DNA of 64,000 bases from Callorhinus ursinus. Lineage: Eukaryota > Chordata > Mammalia > Carnivora > Otariidae. The stretch spans positions 9,373,743-9,437,742 of the forward strand of contig NW_020312935.1 of assembly GCF_003265705.1 (NCBI RefSeq), read 5' to 3'. Within the stretch, counting starts at the first letter, position 1. Every line of letters starts with the position of its first letter. A program made the position numbers and the translations under genes. Of this stretch, positions 1 to 10,372 are shown in pieces. Below the pieces are notes generated by a model. That model worked only from the letters and a program-made list of their open reading frames with translations, was not told where the DNA came from and made no database searches.

Positions 1-831
1 ATTTCACTAAGCATAACACCCTCCAGTTCCATCCACGTCATTGCAAATGGCAAGATCTCATTCCTTTTGATGGCTGCATAATATTCCATTGTGTATATAT
101 ACCACTTATTCTTTATCCATTCATCTGTCGATGGACATCTTGGCTCTTTCCACAGTTTGGCTATTGTGGACATTGCTGCTATAAACATTGGGGTACACGT
201 ACCCCTTCGGGTCCCTACATTTGTATCTTTGTGGTAAATACCCAGTAGTGCAATTGCTGGATCGTATGGTAGCTCTAATTTCAACTGTTTGAGGAACCTC
301 CATACTGTTTTCCAGAGTAGTTGCACCAGCTTGCATTCCCACCAACAGTGTAGGAGGGTTCCCCTTTCTCCACATCCCCGCCAACATCTGTCATTCCCTG
401 ACTTGTTAATTTTAGCCATTCTGACGGGTGTGAGGTGGTATCTCATGGAGGTTTTGATTTGGATTTCCCTGATGCCGAGTGATGTTGAGCACTTTTTCAT
501 GTGACTGTTGGCCATTTGGATGTCTTCTTTGGAAAAATGTCTGTTCATGTTTTCTGCCCATTTCTTGATTGGATTATTTGTTCTTTGGGTGTTGAGTTTG
601 ATAAGTTCTTTATAGATTTTGGATACTAGCCCTTTATCTGATATGTCATTTGCAAATATTTTCTCCCATTCTGTCGGTTGTCTTTTGGCTTTGTGGACTG
701 TTTCTTTTGCTGTGTAAAAGCTTTTTATCTTGATGAAATCCCAATAGTTCATTTTTGCCCTGGCTTCCCGTGCCTTTGGTGATGTTTCTAGGAAGAACTT
801 GCTGCGGCTGAGGTTGAAGAGGTTGCTACCT
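1..831 (-). mobile_element. Young L1, 5'-truncated (3' part of ORF2)
   Basis: This is the reverse complement of the 3' end of an L1 ORF2 reading frame. It runs nearly base for base alongside L1-A from about 41,236 to 42,070, including the stretch for the C-terminal cysteine-rich part of ORF2p. Base 1 falls inside the last few dozen bases of ORF2, so the 3' UTR and poly-A tail lie beyond the left edge. Similarity stops abruptly near 831, which is the 5' truncation point. The ORF2 frame is broken: the longest minus-strand frame here, at 121-387, is a shadow of the true frame. Same strand as L1-A and L1-B. Confidence 0.93.
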
Positions 832-1578
832 CCATATTAAGATTTCAAACCATGTATTGTAAAATCTTTTTATTTCATGACTTTTTTCTTGCAACTGATT
901 CTCTAATAGCTGTACACTGGGGAGGACTCATGCACCTAGAAGACTGAATATTTAAAAGACACAAAATGTCAATTCGTAAATATTTGAGCATTTGGTTGAC
1001 ATCTCATTTCAAGAAGAGAGTTGCCAAAATTGCTCTCACTAATGAAAAACAAAAAAGCAAAAAAACTCAACTGATTCACATACCTGGAGGCAATTGCGGT
1101 TATCTTTGTAGAAAAAGGTCAGTGTCTTAAGATGAATAAAATTCACTCAATAAATTATTTATTGGTCATTTTTTTTGGTAACTATATTAAATACATATGC
1201 AAATCATGTATTTCAGGAGTTTCTTCAGAAGGAGAAGATAAGCTTTTCTTTTAAGAACTGCTGATTTCAATCTACCACAAAAAAAGGAAGACAAATCTTG
1301 TCCTTTTATCCATCAAGTAACATTTTATTTACAAGTTTAACTATTGTGTGCTGTTCCTTGCTCTGTATACACATAGAATATTTTTTAAATTTTCTTTTCC
1401 TTCTTTCCTTTTTCTTCTCTCTTGTTCTCTCTCTCCCTCTCTTTCTCTCCCTCATATTAGATTTAAAAAAATATATGTTGAGGGTAAGATACTTTATCAA
1501 ATATAGTATATGATTATTCACTTATGATTCACATTTTATTTTAGATTTCATTTTCAATGCATTCCTCATAATAACCCC
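832..1578. other. Unassigned AT-rich DNA with a pyrimidine tract
   Basis: No gene or interspersed repeat is recognised. A pyrimidine-rich (TTC/TCTC) low-complexity tract lies at about 1,390-1,455 and produces the spurious Arg/Lys/Glu-rich frame on the minus strand. Confidence 0.6.
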
Positions 1579-1579
1579 T

Positions 1580-1712
1580 CCAGTTAGGGATCACTATTTT
1601 TATCTACTCTCCCTATCTCTCAGTTTAAGAAATCAAGGCTTAAGAGGTTAAGTGGCTCATGTAAGTCACACAAATACCAAGTTGTGAAACCAGTATAGGA
1701 AATTCTGCCATG
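1580..1712 (+). repeat. MIR-like SINE fragment
   Basis: Diverged copy of the ancient tRNA-derived MIR core. The order of landmarks matches the MIR consensus: a 'tttaagaaatcaaggctta' equivalent of the 'gaggaaactgaggc' block, then 'gaggttaagtggctcatgta' and 'gtcacacaaat'. No coding capacity. Recognised by eye. Confidence 0.6.
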
Positions 1713-2284
1713 AGAACAGCTCACAACAACTTGGGATGAACATAAAATTCTCAGGTGAGATACAGAGCTATGAAAAATAAAAGTTCTGCCAATGATTACA
1801 GCCAACATAGAATGTAATAGCTGCACAGATGGAAAGAGCATCGGGACAAAGGACAGCTGAGCCAAAGAGATAGTCTTGGAAGGTGAGAAAAGGCAAGATT
1901 GTGGGTGGCAGGAAAAGCAGCTCCTGAGAGTCAGTAGATATAGTTAGATGAACCAGTGTATTCATTCATTGCTCTGTATAAACTTGACTTCTATAGCCTC
2001 TTCCCTTACAAAATCAAGAGGCCAGAGAAGACCAGGGAATTTGACTTGTTTCTTGAGAATTCTTGGAATTCATAAGGCATCATCAATTGAACAGTCTTAA
2101 CTTGACTCATATATTTATCCAACTAAAATATTTATTCCCCTTTACCTGTGATAAAGATACTGTAATAGAGATACTGAGATTGTTGGGATAGGCTGGAGCC
2201 TTAAAAATTCAGATAGTCAAATTAGCTACTTCCTATTGGTTGGGGATTTTTAATTATTTATATACCACTTTGGATTTAATTATT
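1713..2284. other. Unassigned DNA
   Basis: AT-rich sequence with no recognisable exon, RNA gene or repeat. Minus-strand frames at 1,620-1,965 overlap the MIR and look like chance frames. Confidence 0.5.
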
Positions 2285-2430
2285 GTATTCATTTGTTCAC
2301 ATAAATACAACTGGGAGTGTCAGACACTGAACAGACAATAACTAGGAAAGACAGAAATGATTTCTGCTTTGTAGAGCTTTCAGTCTTACTGAGTACACAG
2401 ATATTGGTTAATCATTTGACTCCTTCAATA
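2285..2430 (+). repeat. Ancient mammalian repeat of the 'attcattcaacaaa' class
   Basis: Resembles a widespread old mammalian repeat that reads 'attcattcaacaaatattt ... cactgggga ... agctttcagtctt ... agacaataaac'. Here the recognisable parts are 'gtattcatttgttcacataa', 'cagacactgaacagacaata' and 'gtagagctttcagtcttact'. I cannot name the family with confidence by eye. Confidence 0.4.
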
Positions 2431-2872
2431 TGTAGAATATAATACACAAATCTATGATAAATTTATATTAAAATATATAAAATTTAGGTACTGGAATAAA
2501 AGTATACGATGCCCATGGTTGATGAATCATCCCAGGAAGCTAGATCCTAGAAATGGTGAAAGGGGGAGAGACAGCCTGAAAAGGTAAGGTAAAATCAAGT
2601 TTATGGAGGCACTGGGAAGCCATGCTTAAGAGTTCTGCAAGTTTTGCCTCCCAGAGTTGCTGTTTTAATAGGTCACAGAGATCCAGAATTGTGCATAATA
2701 CTTCAAAGGTTTTACAATAGGGTGAGGCATTTCTCATTACTGAGGAGAGGAAGATTAAAGCAATCTCATAGCACAATTAAAGTGTTACTTTACTGAAATG
2801 CTAATGAACTTAGCCAGTAAGTAATTCAGTATATAGTCTGAAACATAAGATAGCTAATGTTTAGTCCCTCTT
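2431..2872. other. Unassigned DNA
   Basis: No repeat or exon recognised. The minus-strand 78-codon frame at 2,540-2,776 has no recognisable domain. Confidence 0.5.
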
Positions 2873-2976
2873 AAAAAGATACACCTCCTTTCATCAAAAA
2901 CTAATGATGTAATGTATGGTGATTAACATAACATAATAAAATAAAATAAAATAAAAAAGATATACCTCCTTTCATC
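2873..2976 (+). mobile_element. Ultra-short L1 3'-end insertion with TSDs
   Basis: About 58 bp (2,896-2,953) equal the extreme 3' terminus of the young L1: 'aaaaactaatgatgtaatg', then 'gattaacataacataataaa' and an (A3-4T)n tail. Compare the 3' ends of L1-A and L1-B in reverse complement and the L1 tail at 62,191-62,571. It is flanked by a 23-bp target-site duplication at 2,873-2,895 and 2,954-2,976 with one mismatch (c/t). The last bases of the left TSD, 'catc', also precede 'aaaaact' in L1, so the 5' junction shows microhomology. The whole element is therefore an extremely 5'-truncated retrotransposition event. Confidence 0.9.
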
Positions 2977-3744
2977 TGTGAGTGTGTCCACATCCATACA
3001 CAGGCACACCTGCACAAATACACAAAATATATGCACATATTTTAATGTACCCCTGCCTATTTAAAAATGATTTTATACAAGAAAAATCAATAAATGCACA
3101 AAATAAATAGAGACAAATACGATGTTAGAGGGTATGAGAAAATTGTTAGCATATTCTAAGGGTAATGTTAAATATGAAAATCAGCTGAAAATAAAATGGA
3201 GATTTACTTATTAATCTGTGAGTAAATATGTATGCTTATCTACTAATAAGAGAAAAATATTCTGAAGAAAAGTCTCTTTTATGAGACTGGGATATCATTC
3301 CAAATCCAGTTGCTGCCACCTTTTTGCTACCCATTTACAAACCTGTTAAGTACTGAATGGAAGAGTAGGTACAGAATGAATCTTCAACACAAAGGTGGAC
3401 TTGCAGGAGCCACTGCTTGATGCTTGCACTGATAATTTCCTCCTTTGCCAATGTGTATGCAACGGCAGAGCAAGTGAAAAAGTACCGGATAGAATGAAAC
3501 TGTCTTTTAAACTGTATGTTCAAGGGATGTATGGCATCTTACTAGTAACTTTAGGATTAGGCCAGAGCTTAAAATCAGTGATTTCCTAATTTTCCAAAAG
3601 AGGTGTTGCCAGTGTGTGTATCTTCACACATCCAACACCTGCATTGTATTTGAGCTGTCCCAGTTCATCCACCCACAAACTCACCCACCCATCCATCCGT
3701 CCATTTCACAAACATCTATTTAGTATCTGTTGTATTTTTGAAAA
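2977..3744. other. Unassigned DNA
   Basis: No recognised gene or repeat. The short frames at 3,335-3,589 lack any known motif. Confidence 0.5.
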
Positions 3745-3905
3745 CTTGCCACATGCCTTCCTTTAAACATGACAACAATTCAGGAAAATAGGTAGTATGG
3801 TTTTCAAATCAATGATAAAGAAACTAAAGTTCAAAGAACTTAATCCTCAGTGGTAGGATTCAGGTTAATGCCAGAACCAAAATTTGGTCCTACTTATGTT
3901 TGCTA
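3745..3905 (+). repeat. MIR-like SINE fragment
   Basis: Follows the MIR order: 'catgacaacaattcaggaaa', 'ataggtagtatgg', then a 'gataaagaaactaaagttca' block and 'gtggtaggattcaggttaa'. Strongly diverged. Confidence 0.55.
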
Positions 3906-3914
3906 ATTCCTTTG

Positions 3915-4020
3915 TTTATTTTTTCAACAAACACGTTGTTGTGGGAAGAATCTGATAGATGTTTGAGTCAGAGTTTGGAGCAGTTATGATTCCTAATCTT
4001 GTGGAGTTTATAGTCTACTG
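3915..4020 (+). repeat. Ancient 'attcattcaacaaa'-class repeat fragment
   Basis: Contains 'tttttcaacaaacacgttgt' and 'cttgtggagtttatagtcta', matching the start of the same old mammalian repeat noted at 2,285. Diverged; low confidence. Confidence 0.35.
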
Positions 4021-4196
4021 AGATTATCTGGTGCCAACATCTGCTGTCCTGTTTTCAGAAGAGCCAAAAGACATACTGAGAACCCATCCTGTAAGTGGCA
4101 CTAACCGTATTTCAGTTCATGTAACAACCATATTTCAGTTCATTTAACAACCACAAGTTCCCCCTTAGTATATCTCCTTCACAATATGCCATTTTA

Positions 4197-4380
4197 TTTA
4201 TTTATTTTTTTAAAGATTTTTATTTATTTGAGAGAGAGCATGAGAGGGGGGAGGGTCAGAGGGAGAAGGAGACTCCCTGCTGAGCAGGGAGCCCGATGCG
4301 GGACTTGATCCTGGGACTCCAGGATCATGACCTGAGCCGAAGGCAGTCGTTTAACCAACTGAGCCACCCAGGCGCCCCGA
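4197..4380 (-). mobile_element. SINEC (tRNA-Lys-derived CAN SINE)
   Basis: Complete SINE in reverse orientation. The A-rich tail is seen as 'tttatttattttttt' at the left and the tRNA-like head as 'gagccacccaggcgcccc' at the right. A perfect 17-bp target-site duplication, 'cacaatatgccatttta', flanks it at 4,180-4,196 and 4,381-4,397. The retained internal pol III A-box and B-box equivalents lie in the head. Non-coding; mobilised by L1. Confidence 0.96.
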
Positions 4381-4397
4381 CACAATATGCCATTTTA

Positions 4398-5250
4398 AAA
4401 GTAAGAAAACAAAGACTTGTTTGAAAACAATACTACTATATACACTACACCAAGTACGTGTAGAGTCAAAGGATCTCAAGATGTACAAAGGATCTCAAGA
4501 TGTAGAGCTTACCTGGAGGTCATAGAGATATCTATAGTTCTTTGCCTTTTTCTATTCAAGGTATAAGTGGGGGTGAGGTGGAAACTTTACTTCTTTGTGA
4601 AATTTCTGCCACAAAATCATAAAGCTCTAGGTTTTTTTCTTGATATTTACTTTACTTTGGCTAGAGTGAAGAGAAAAGGCACTCACTGAGGAGGTCAGAC
4701 AAGATAAATATCCTTAAGCCCATACTGACACTTTCTTGCTCAGACAGTACAGCTATGGACCATATATGTACCTCAAAGAATGAAGTTAGATATGAAATTA
4801 TGCCCAAACTCATACTTGGAGTGGGGTAACAGGAAGAAGAAAATGCATTCAACATATTTTTTTTTCTTATAGAAAAGTCCTTCAGGTTAACCCATATCTC
4901 AGTTCCTACAACCCATATCAAGAAAGTTCCTAATGGAACCACAGCAGCCCCAGGACTTAAAATAACACACAGTTACTTATTATGAAAATAATAATTTCAA
5001 AAGAATAGTAATGACAACATGTCATGGTTAAGCCATGAAACAAATAAAATATTTAAATATTTTATATTCAGGGTAATTTTAGAGGTTTTTTTCTCTACTT
5101 TTAAAAATAGATTTATAGAGTATGGTTGAGACAATGTACAAAACTTTACAAAAACTGTAGAAAATACACAAATGTACAAAAAAGATGGAATATTAAAAGA
5201 AAATAGCAAAGAAAAAAAAAGAGACAAAAGTAGGTATAAAAGTAAAAAAG
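4398..5250. other. Unassigned DNA with a 19-bp tandem repeat
   Basis: No gene or dispersed repeat recognised. At 4,467-4,504 a 19-bp unit, 'caaaggatctcaagatgta', occurs twice in perfect tandem. Confidence 0.6.
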
Positions 5251-5459
5251 GGGGGAGTGCCTGGGTGACTCAGTAGGTTAAGTGTCTGCTTTCAGCTCAG
5301 GTCATGATCTTAGAGTCCTAGGAGGGAGCCCCAAGTCAGGCTCCTTGCTCAGTAGGGAATCTGCTCCTCCCCCTTCTTCTACCCCTCCCCTCTGCTCGTG
5401 CTTGCTCTCTCCCTCTCCCTCTCTCTTTCAAATAAATAAATGAAATCTTTAAAAAAAGT
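5251..5459 (+). mobile_element. SINEC (CAN SINE)
   Basis: Forward SINE from 'gtgcctgggtgactcagt' through the CT-rich region to 'aaataaataaatgaaatct' and a short A tail. It is diverged from the others (several CpG and head substitutions), and I see no clear target-site duplication. Confidence 0.92.
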
Positions 5460-5899
5460 TTTAAAAATATGCAAGAGGTTCCTCTACACTATCTTTTCAC
5501 AACTAATCTTGTGACTGTGGTATACCAAACTCACCCCTAAAGATAACCCACTAGTCATCTTAATAATTGGGAAGGGAAGATTTAAATCCAATCAAGGGGC
5601 TACTGATTTAGGACTTGTTTAATCTAAGAATTCCTTTGGAAATATAACTAAAAACAAGAACCACCAAACACTAGACCTATTACAATAAACATTGGCAATG
5701 TGTATATGTGAACTGGGGGAAGGTGAGAGAGATGAGGATGTAATATGTTTCTTTGCCTGGAACTCAAAATCCAGTAAAATAATTTGGGATATAAGGCAGG
5801 TTGTTCTAAGTGAATCAAGACAAAAAAGGTTAAAACTTTTATTAATAGGTTAAGAAGGAAACAGAAAATATTCCCTGGAACTCCATCAATCTGAGAATC
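5460..5899. other. Unassigned DNA
   Basis: Nothing recognised; AT-rich. Confidence 0.5.
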
Positions 5900-6230
5900 C
5901 TGGTAGAATTGGTAGGGTGAGTTTCAAAAGATGGAGATGTGGGTGAAGAGAATTCCAGGTAGAAAAAAAACTTCATGAGCAATGTTAGATTGTTGAGGTA
6001 TATGGGGACCATATGTAGGGTGTCCAGTAAAATAGGGAAAATGCTATTAACTTGGGAAAATAGATCTTGGGGTAATAACTGGCTTTAGGAGCTAGGAAAA
6101 CCATTAAAAGATTATACAACCTTCTGTCTTAATCTCATGAAGACTGGCTTGACAACAGTAGGCAGAGTTTTGAGATAACAAGTTAGAAGACAAGAAGTCA
6201 GTTTGAGAAACTAAAAACACTAAGGGTGTT
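5900..6230 (+). repeat. Possible ancient 'attcattcaacaaa'-class repeat, internal part
   Basis: Purine-rich stretch with the order 'gagaattccaggtagaa ... catgagcaatg ... taggagctaggaaaaccatt ... gaaga', as in the downstream part of the old mammalian repeat also seen at 60,040-60,650. Heavily diverged. Confidence 0.35.
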
Positions 6231-7687
6231 TTTAAAAAAGCCAATAAACTAACACACTTTTTTTTTAAATCTGAAAAGAATAGTCACAATATGTGCTCAG
6301 TCATTAGGACTCCATGATGGAAACCTCCAGTGTCCTGATTATAATTCACATACATTGGGATCCATAGTGTGTGGAAGTACAGTGCATATATCAATTGGAA
6401 AATCACTAGCAGAAACAAATGAAAATGCATCCAAAATGGACTTCAAACTTGGTTATCTTCCTTGCCCTCTGCTTTCTTCTTAAAGCTCCTCTTGTCGTGT
6501 TAACTGTACATTTCTTTTTTCTGTGTAATTGAAGGCAATGTCTTTAATTTCCCATAATGTAGAACAGTATGTATTCATTTATTAATATGACAACTGATTG
6601 GGAAACAGAGCTATTCATTGATAGAGGTATTCAAGGACAACTTTGCCTACCACAGAAAAGGACAGTGCCTTTGTTTGTCAACATTGATTTTCCATAAAAT
6701 AATTGCTTTTATTTTCAAGGAGAGGTCAGACCTGCCTCTATTTTGTTGAGATAGAGGCTGATTTATGATTTGGGGAAACAAATACAGAATGAAGAGTACT
6801 GATTCCGCTGCCATCTCAGTATGTACTTACCATGTCCTGTACTCATGCTGCTGGGCCTCAAAAAGGAATTTTGTACTTCAGAAATGGGATTAAACAACAT
6901 GCTTTTGCAGGTCCTTTCTAATGGAAATATCTTAGGCATCTATAAAATAGATTCTTTGTTTAAAATGTTTTGTCACTGCTCAAAAGGTATCCCACATCTA
7001 AGGTATACTCAATTGCTTGAAAATTCTTGGGTGTTTTGTGTGCAATAATGTCTCATTTTTACACTCATATGCCATGCTGATCTCACTGAGTAAAATGCTC
7101 TTTCCCATCCCCACTTCACTTCTTTCCCTGGTTAACTTTTCTGTATTATTTCATCCTCTGTTCAGTTGTCAGTTACTCCAGAAAGGCTCCCCAAATTCCC
7201 AGGATGATGCTCTCTCTTGGACTATCAGAATCACTTGCCCTTTAATCAATCATACTTTGTAGCCTTTTGTACTAGAATCTACATTCATGAGGACAGGGGC
7301 ATCAGGGATTTTGGTGCATGTGTGTGGTGGGGGATAAGGGGAATTGCTAAGAGGAGTCAGATAAACATTAAGCTAATACCAACAGTATTAGTGATGAATT
7401 GCATTATGGTAGGGAGAGAAAATGGGGAGCAGGGAAGATTTTTGGTTTTCTGCCCTAAGCGATTTGTCTGAGGTAGTTTAGACCCAGTTCTACCTTAATT
7501 CCAAAGGCCATTTCTTCCCACCCCTTACAGTGCAGTTTTTCTCCAACATCATGTTTCTACTCTATTTCCCCTAAGTTGAAACAAAACTTACTGTGTTACT
7601 CACTTCTTGTTTTTATAGTTTCTAGATTGAAAACACATACTTATGATTATTTGGCAGTTTGAAAGATTTTGTAGGAAGGATTTAGAG
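6231..7687. other. Unassigned DNA
   Basis: No exon, RNA gene or dispersed repeat recognised. Overlapping plus-strand frames at 6,821-7,471 (75-84 codons) show no known domain and appear to be chance frames. Confidence 0.5.
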
Positions 7688-7844
7688 CAGTGATTCTCAA
7701 CCATGGCTACCTCAGAAATACCTGGGAAGTGTTAAAAATCCAAATATCAAGGCCACACTCCAGTCTCTAGTGGTAGAATCCAGGTATTAGTAATTATTGA
7801 ACTCCTCAGGTGATTCTAATATACAGGCAAAATTAAGAACAATT
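7688..7844 (+). mobile_element. MER5A-like hAT (Charlie-type) MITE
   Basis: Non-autonomous DNA transposon with recognisable terminal inverted repeats: 'cagtgattctcaacc' at the left and 'ttaagaacaattg' at the right. The internal order 'cctgggaagtgttaaaaatc', 'aaggccacactccag' and 'caggtgattctaatatacag' matches the MER5A consensus. No coding capacity. An 8-bp target duplication is no longer evident. Confidence 0.82.
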
Positions 7845-7904
7845 GCCTCAGAAATACACAGACAAGGATTGCAATAACAGCTATTAACACAAGCCTGGTG
7901 GGCA

Positions 7905-8090
7905 TGGGGAAATTAATTATATGAGCCTTAGTTTTCTCACCTTAAATGAAAATAGAATAACTACTTTTCAGAATTGTAAAGATGATTAGAAATCATAATA
8001 TGTAGGAAAGCCTTTATCTCACTATCTAACACATGATAGATACCCGGTAAATACATATGTCCATTCGTTATTATTACTTAGGGTTATGGT
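7905..8090 (-). repeat. MIR-like SINE, reverse orientation
   Basis: Reads as the reverse complement of MIR: 'ccttagttttctcacctta', 'gaattgtaaagatgatta', 'taacacatgatagatacccg' and 'gtaaatacatatg' correspond to the usual 'cctcagtttcctcatctgta ... cacatagtaggcgctcaata'. Confidence 0.7.
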
Positions 8091-9099
8091 TAATGTCCAG
8101 TACAAATGTCCAGGGGAAAAATGGTATGTGAGTTTCATTGCCTGAATATACTCCTTCTCCATTTTCTCTTTTTTGAGAAAACATATTTAAGGGTGAAAAT
8201 AGGAAAGGATGATAAACCCAACATCATAGGGGGACAAGAACATTTCAGAAATCTTACCGTAGCAAGGACTAAGCTTTAACTACATGGTAATTATATTGGA
8301 AAAATGATAATTATGTGTCAAGTTGCATTAATGTCATTGCATCATCTCCAGAGTGTTTGATAATTAAGTTGTCACTATCAAGTCTATACTGAAAATCACT
8401 TGTATTGAAGACTTTTACCAGGAAAAGAATCCCAACTGGAGTTCAAATTGGTCCTCCTTGAAAATGTCCAAGAGTTCTCATGGCTAAACTTTTGTTTCTC
8501 TAGCATCTAGATAGGCATCCTATTAAGAAGCAAGGAACCCTTAAAACTGTCCATGAGTGTGTCCCCACATTCCTCTTCAACAAAATGCCTCTGCAAGAGG
8601 CTGTCATTCTCCTACAGGGAGCATTCTGGATTATTCTTCTTTCTTCATTGGTGGTTTATGGAGGACATGGAGGCAAATGTACAACCTCCCTGGGGAATGA
8701 GTCAGTGGCCATGAGAGCATTCACTTCAAGGAAAGATCAGAAGCATATGATAAATATTGTGTGACCCCAAAGGCTTTATGCAAACCAATACCAAGTCATC
8801 CAAAGATAAAACCTCTGCAGAACCATTATTTGATGACTCAGGGGGTAATTAATCTTCATAATAAATCTAAGATTTTGTTTTCAGAACAAAACAGATTAGC
8901 CAGATTTTACTGTGTACAACAATGGAGAAAATACACAAATTATTCTTTAGGATATACATAAATGGTAGGAAAAGAAAATGTGTGTGGAGCTTTATAATAA
9001 ATATATTTGGAAATGCTGTGTTAAATTGACATTTTGTTCCTAAAGAAGTTTCCAGTACTTTTCAGAAATGTTGATGTCTTAAAGTTGATTGTGATCTTC
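8091..9099. other. Unassigned DNA
   Basis: No gene or repeat recognised. The 66-codon plus-strand frame at 8,761-8,961 has no known motif. Confidence 0.5.
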
Positions 9100-9325
9100 C
9101 AAAGGTTGACTAAAGATTAAGAGGTATAAACTTCCAGTTATAAAATAAGTCGGGGATTTAATGTATAATATAGAGAATACAGTGAATAATATTGTAATAA
9201 CTTTATATGGTGACAGATGATAACTAGCTCTATCATGGTGATCATTTTGTAATGTATAAAAGTATCTAACCACTATCTTATACACTTGAAACTAATGTAA
9301 TACTGCTTGTCAATTATAATTTTAA
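9100..9325 (+). mobile_element. Older L1 3' UTR end (forward)
   Basis: Matches the 3' UTR terminus of older eutherian L1 (L1MA-like): 'gaataatattgtaataactt', 'tatggtgacagatgataact', 'ggtgatcattttgtaatgta' and 'acacttgaaactaatgtaat'. The A-rich tail hosts the next SINE insertion. 5'-truncated, with no ORF2. Confidence 0.85.
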
Positions 9326-9337
9326 AAATATATAACA

Positions 9338-9525
9338 GGGGCGCCTGGGTGGCTTAGTTGGTTAAGTGGCTGCCTTCGGCTCAGGCCGTGATCCCAGGAG
9401 GGTCCTGGGATCGAGTCCCACGTCCCGCTCCCTGCTCAGCCTGCTTCTCCCTCTCCCTCTGCCTGTCACTCTGCCTACTTGTGCTCTCTATCTGTCAAAT
9501 AAATAAAATCTTAAAAAATAAAAAT
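9338..9525 (+). mobile_element. SINEC (CAN SINE) in an L1 tail
   Basis: Full-length forward SINE with tRNA-like head 'ggcgcctgggtggcttagtt' and tail 'aaataaataaaatctt'. Flanked by a perfect 14-bp target-site duplication, 'aaaaatatataaca', at 9,324-9,337 and 9,526-9,539. The insertion lies in the A-rich tail of the older L1. Confidence 0.96.
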
Positions 9526-9640
9526 AAAAATATATAACATTACTGAAATATATTTGATTAAGGTGTCTTTTGTCATTGATTATTTTGTGTGACCACTGTT
9601 CCATGGAATTCAGTTTAAAAAATGCTGGTATAAACATTCT

Positions 9641-9830
9641 TTTTTTTAAGATTTTATTTATTTATTTGACAGAGAGAGAGCACAAGCAGAGGGAGGACAG
9701 GCAGAGGGAGAGGGAGAAGCAGGCTCCCCCCTGAGCAGAGAGCCCAACTCAGGGTCGACCCCAGGACCCTGGTATCATGACCTGAGCCCCAGGCAGATGC
9801 TCAACCAACTGAGTCACCCAGGCACCCCTG
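9641..9830 (-). mobile_element. SINEC (CAN SINE)
   Basis: Reverse SINE from 'tttttttaagattttattta' to 'gagtcacccaggcacccc'. An 11-bp target-site duplication, 'ataaacattct', lies at 9,630-9,640 and 9,833-9,843. Confidence 0.95.
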
Positions 9831-10139
9831 TTATAAACATTCTTATTGAACAATCTTACTATTATTTTTCTAATTATAAAAAAGGTAACTGGGAGGCAGT
9901 GAGATTAGATTAGATTATATACACGGACAGGTATGTAAAGTCAAAAAGAAACAGAACCAACATCAGCAGACTAAGCCCGACACAGATAAATGATCAGAAA
10001 GGAGAAATAGCAGGTGAAAAATTTAGAAACTAAGATCACCCATGCTAAGATTTCAAGGACCATGTTGAAAGTGTACTCTTTGCCACTTAGCAGAAAATAA
10101 CTCACCTTTGCTCTCTAGTTATGAAGACGTGCTTTCTTC

Positions 10140-10310
10140 CAGTTTCTTTGTTTTTGTTACCTTATCTGTGAGCTGGAAAGATAGAGTACCCTTCTTATAG
10201 GGCAGTTGTGACAAAGATGTGATGTTTGAAACAAACTAACTCAGATCCCTGCACATAGTAAGTGCTTAATTTATATCAGCTCTTATAATTATAGCAACAA
10301 CTTGTTTAAC
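10140..10310 (-). repeat. MIR-like SINE, reverse orientation
   Basis: 'gttaccttatctgtgagctg', 'agggcagttgtgacaaagat' and 'gcacatagtaagtgcttaat' match the reverse complement of MIR in order and spacing. Confidence 0.75.
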
Positions 10311-10311
10311 C

Positions 10312-10372
10312 TTTTTTTTTTAAGATTTTATTTATTTACTTGACAGAGAAAGACACAACGAGAGAGGGAACA
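10312..10372 (-). mobile_element. SINEC fragment (tail part only)
   Basis: Only the A-rich tail and adjoining 3' part are present ('ttttttttaagattttattt', 'acttgacagagaaagacaca'). The tRNA-like head is missing, so this copy is 5'-truncated. 'aaccttt' on both sides may be a short target-site duplication. Confidence 0.82.

Noticed and set aside
9338..9420. tRNA gene in the SINE heads
   Set aside because: The heads are tRNA-Lys-derived, but they lack a foldable acceptor stem and anticodon arm and continue into the SINE body and tail.
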